A stretch of DNA of 64,000 bases from Chromobotia macracanthus. Lineage: Eukaryota; Chordata; Actinopteri; Cypriniformes; Botiidae. The notes under the pieces were generated by a model. It was not told the origin of the DNA. It worked only from the letters and a program-made list of their open reading frames with translations, and searched no databases. The DNA lies in contig JAZGTH010000124.1 of assembly GCA_036877525.1 (NCBI GenBank), positions 806,001-870,000 on the forward strand, read 5' to 3'. The translations under genes were made by a program, and so were the position numbers. This document shows, in pieces, positions 61,030 through 64,000 of this stretch. Every line of letters starts with the position of its first letter. Position 1 is the first letter of the stretch.

Positions 61030-63560
61030 TTGTTCCCTGTCTCATGGCTTGACGCTATGGGGAATATTAATGCCCACTATGCCACAGTGAGGGAAGGCCT
61101 GCCTCAGATGCTGTGAAACATTGGCACAGAGAACATCAGGAGCAGAAATAGACTTGTCAACCCAGGAGGACCTGAGCCTGAAGTTGAATTCGAGTCTAAA
61201 CTATAAAATCTAATGTGTGCAGAGAGGACCAGGAGTCTTAGATAATGCTTTACTCCTGGTAAAATATGCCCAGGGGTGACATTTGGGCACAAGCCTCATA
61301 AGCCAGGGTAATAACATTTGTGGTCCAATGAGATAAGCACCATTTTGTGACTGAATTACCTCAGTTATGGACACCAAAACAGACTAAGAGCTGGGAGGTC
61401 TTGCTTGAATGGTGGACATAGATCCTCAAAGCTCTAACTGTACACAATAGGTTAAGCTTTTCCTGCTCTGGCGATCATATGGTAGAGGACAAAAGGCCCA
61501 AAGTACCACCAGGTGACCAGCAGTAGCAGGCACCTTGGGGATGAAGGCTGGTCTGGGGTGCAAAATGGTTTTAACAAAACCAGGGGCAAAATCCAACCAG
61601 GTAGGGTCTACAGAAAGAGTCTGTAAATTACCTACCCTTTTGAGTGATGTAAGGAGCTAATAGCAGAGCCACCTTAAGAGTCAGAAATTTATCCACGGCT
61701 CTAGGGGTTCAAATGGAGCTGAAGACCTCAGCAGTCTGATACCACGCAGAAAACGAGACACCAAGGGATGTCTCCCAGTAGAGGCTCCTATCAACAGATT
61801 CCTTGAAGGGAACCAGAGCTAAACAGGGATGAACCAACAGGGCAGTGAACCGGGTCAACATGGAGTTGCTCACACCATGGCACAAAGAGCTGCTACTTCA
61901 GGGCATACAGCTTCCTAGTATATGGAGCTTTGAAACTCAGAGCTTCCCTCAGGGGCCAGACCCACAGTTTCCAGATTTCCGGTCAGGGATGAAAGAGCCT
62001 GGGACACAAGGTCTCTCCAGATTGGCAGCTCCCAAGGAAAGTTATTAGATCTTAGAAGCAGATTCGGGTTGGCCAGAACAGTGGTACCAAAAGAAGATGA
62101 ACTTGTTTGTACAAAACGTGGCTAAGACTCCCAGGAGCAAGGCTGTCAGCCCATCTAGCCCCAATGGAGTTAAATGAGTTAGGCTGAACCAGAGGGGACA
62201 GTGTGTCGATTTCTCTGAGGTGAACAATCCACTTCTGCTCAGCCATACCTCTACCAAATAGACTAAACCACTCATGAATGGAACCTCCCTTACCCATCCT
62301 CAGCTCCTGCTTCAACAGGATATCTGCTTTTGGATTCGCATTCCCTGGGATGTACATCACTCTGACGGAGACCAGCCTGAAGAAGGATCTGTCACACCAG
62401 CCTGAACAGGGGACCCTTCCTGGTGATTTATGCATGAGACCACTATGGTGTTGTCGTACGGACTTGAACATGTTGGCCATTGGGATGTGGAAGGAAGTAC
62501 TTCAGTGCCAGAAACACTGCCCTCATTTCCTGGCAGTTTGTGTGCCAGGAGAGATAAGTGCCCTCCCTTATCTCTTTGACTTACCATCCTTAGTTGGTGG
62601 TTCTTGAGATAAAACCTGTTTTTCCTTAGCCAGAACCGAAATGGTCTTAGTTCAATATGCAGTAGGCTCAACAGAATTATATGGGCCACTGCTGTCATGA
62701 GGCCTAACAGTGTCTGAATCTGGAGGACTGTTAGGTGCTGGCCTAGCCAAACACTGCTCACAGTAGCAAGGATTGACTCCAAACATGCAGGAGACTATTG
62801 TGCCCACATCATAGTGAAGTTCCAAATTACCCCTAGAAAAGTAGTTATCTGAATTGGAGACAGCATGCTGTTCTTGAGGTTGAGTCTCAGCCCTAAACCT
62901 AGATCCCTCATGTGAGGGGGAAATCATTCTATAGCCCTTCTTTCACCAACTCAAGCACTTTTGCTCGAGTTGCTATGCTGGCCCTCTGCTGCTGCCTGTA
63001 GGCAGAAGAAAATGTAAAAGAAGAAGAGGGGGTGGGTGGACCACCTGACACCGCAGGTACCTGGCCTTGGTATATCTCCTTGAACACGTCTGATTGCTTC
63101 TTATTCGGTATCTATCGACCGAATAAGAATAAGTGGTGTCACCAAACAGGCTCTGAGGAGCAATCAGAGCATACAGCAGGAAAACCTTATCCCTGTCCTG
63201 AATGTTGTATAGGCTGAGCCACAGGTGCCACTATTTATATATAATATACTGTATACATACATTTGTAGTATATATGGGGTAGATTTATAAGTCAATATAG
63301 GGAATTGTTCCAATTTCTAATAGGTTTCATATATGGACATTGGATATATGTAAATATATTACATTTGCGCGTGGGCAGCGTGTGCTTGTTTGATTCGGCG
63401 GGGAGTGCAAGAGAAAAGGAGAGAGAAAAGGCAGTCCGTCTCCTGCTGTGCCAAATCAAGCTGCGAACCCCACAAGTGCAGCCTTGGCAAAAAGCAAGAC
63501 CTGACCCACGAGGTGCAGCTGCCCGGCTCCCTTCTGAAATAAAGAGAGCGAAGCGGGAGT
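61030..63560 (-). mobile_element. DIRS-type retrotransposon relic, copy 2 (internally deleted)
   Basis: On the - strand, from right to left, there is a gag-like Ser/Pro/Gln-rich stretch (about 63080-62950) and then the palm and thumb end of reverse transcriptase (about 62890-62600), with LNLKNSMLSPIQ and LLGLMTAVAHIILLSL. RNase H pieces follow, with DNTIVVSCINHQ near 62430 and VMYIPGNANPKADILLKQ near 62310. A tyrosine-recombinase part comes last (about 61600-61150), with FAPGFVKTILHP, FIPKVPATAGHLVVL and FYSLDSNSTSGS. Many stops and frame changes are present. The left end has TCATGGCTTGACGCTATGG (61042-61060), as in copy 1. The right end near 63448-63485 matches copy 1 near 44493-44530 (CAAATCRAGCTGYGA, CCCCA, AGTGCAGCC). 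Full DIRS elements are about 5-6 kb, so about half is missing. It is described as a fossil. Confidence 0.8.
63100..63127. repeat. perfect 10-base hairpin inside DIRS copy 2
   Basis: CTTATTCGGT (63100-63109), ATCTATCG, then ACCGAATAAG (63118-63127), followed by a repeat of AATAAG. A related but broken CTTATTCTTATTGG occurs in copy 1 near 44537-44550. It may belong to the element's internal or terminal repeat system. Confidence 0.6.
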
Positions 63561-64000
63561 GGAGCATCTTTAGTAGAAGTATGTTGTATGTGTCACTCGC
63601 CTTGATGTAGCAAACTCAAATCTTTTCTTTTTTATTCTTTTGCTTTCTTTGTTTCTAACTGCTTCCTATTGCTAACATCTTTTATCCCTGACACTCAGAC
63701 CTGACTAATGTGCAGACAAACGGGCTTCCTTAAGACAAGAAACTGATGATGTATTTTGCAGGCACATTTTAAAGGCTATAAATAGGCCTGATTTTACACA
63801 TTCATGATGAAGCATCCAGTTCCCATTTTATTATTTCGCACTTATTTCACACTTCTTTCCTGGATAACTTAAAACCAGCACCCTCTATTGACCAGCAGCC
63901 ACTTTTTGTTAAAATATTGTATAACCTGCAACCCAATGTCACACTGTGTCACACCTTTTGTCACACGTATATTTATTATATTTTATTATATTGGCATATA
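63561..64000. other. bnc2: bnc2 intron at the window edge, no gene seen
   Basis: Non-coding. GGCTATAAATAGGCC occurs at 63774-63788 and a short GTCACAC repeat near 63940-63968; neither is linked to a gene. Confidence 0.4.

Larger units (their letters stand above)
49906..64000 (+). other. bnc2: bnc2 downstream intron, 5' part
   Basis: It begins at the strong donor GTAAAT after YILQ and runs past the end of the window, since the following exon (expected to resume with the DAAGK-type sequence of basonuclins) is not present. It contains the dispersed repeats at 56.9-60.95 kb and the DIRS relic at 61.0-63.6 kb. Both the LINE and DIRS relics in the window lie antisense to bnc2, the orientation usually better tolerated in introns. 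Confidence 0.75.

Noticed and set aside
63774..63788. TATAAATAG box as a promoter
   Set aside because: No gene or transcript start follows within the visible sequence; such motifs are expected by chance in AT-rich DNA.

Overview
The window looks like nuclear DNA of a ray-finned fish, most likely a cyprinid (carp, goldfish or minnow type). It is AT-rich and almost free of genes. It carries a V-SINE of the HAmo type, tRNA-derived SINEs with the teleost tail around TTGGATAAAAG-GTCTGCCAAATG, DIRS-type retrotransposon relics and L2/CR1-like LINE ends. The only protein-coding gene I can support is a basonuclin, best matched to basonuclin-2 (bnc2), on the + strand. Two adjacent coding exons are visible, at 46849-46951 and 49670-49905, with good splice signals and compatible phases. 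Together they encode 113 residues of the conserved N-terminal region. The exons before and after are not recognisable here. The rest of the window is therefore bnc2 intron, or intron plus upstream flank, consistent with the very long introns of this gene.

Layout. 0.1-10 kb is a nest of DNA-transposon remnants: a hAT-like tip (100-175), a roughly 2-kb long-inverted-repeat element (790-2850), a GGTAACA-type MITE (5946-6320), an 855-bp element with a CpG-rich terminal repeat (6562-7416), a second, inverted and truncated copy of the 2-kb element (7895-9535), two SINE pieces (9577-9852) and part of another GGTAACA MITE (9858-9991). 10-36 kb is mostly featureless intronic sequence with a few dispersed repeats: a large internally repetitive block (14400-16106), a possible hAT-like repeat (18253-18782), a MITE (22234-22494), a LINE-like tail (22790-22985), a CATGCTA/TTGCTAGGG repeat (23545-23975) and a V-SINE (26746-26992). 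36.7-37.6 kb and 44.6-45.2 kb are 3' ends of LINEs on the - strand. 42.65-44.56 kb and 61.03-63.56 kb are two related, decayed DIRS elements on the - strand. 41.2 and 42.2 kb hold SINEs. 46.8-49.9 kb holds the two bnc2 exons. 56.9-60.95 kb holds further copies of the two large dispersed repeat families, plus a 33-unit TG microsatellite.

I found no bacterial-style operon, CRISPR array, tRNA or rRNA gene, or new protein system. Short open frames elsewhere look like chance frames or shadows of repeats. The most novel-looking material is the long-inverted-repeat family (two copies in opposite orientation, about 5 kb apart) and the two DIRS relics that seem to share one internal deletion. Family names for mobile elements rest on recognised motifs read by eye, without a database search, and element edges are approximate unless stated otherwise.
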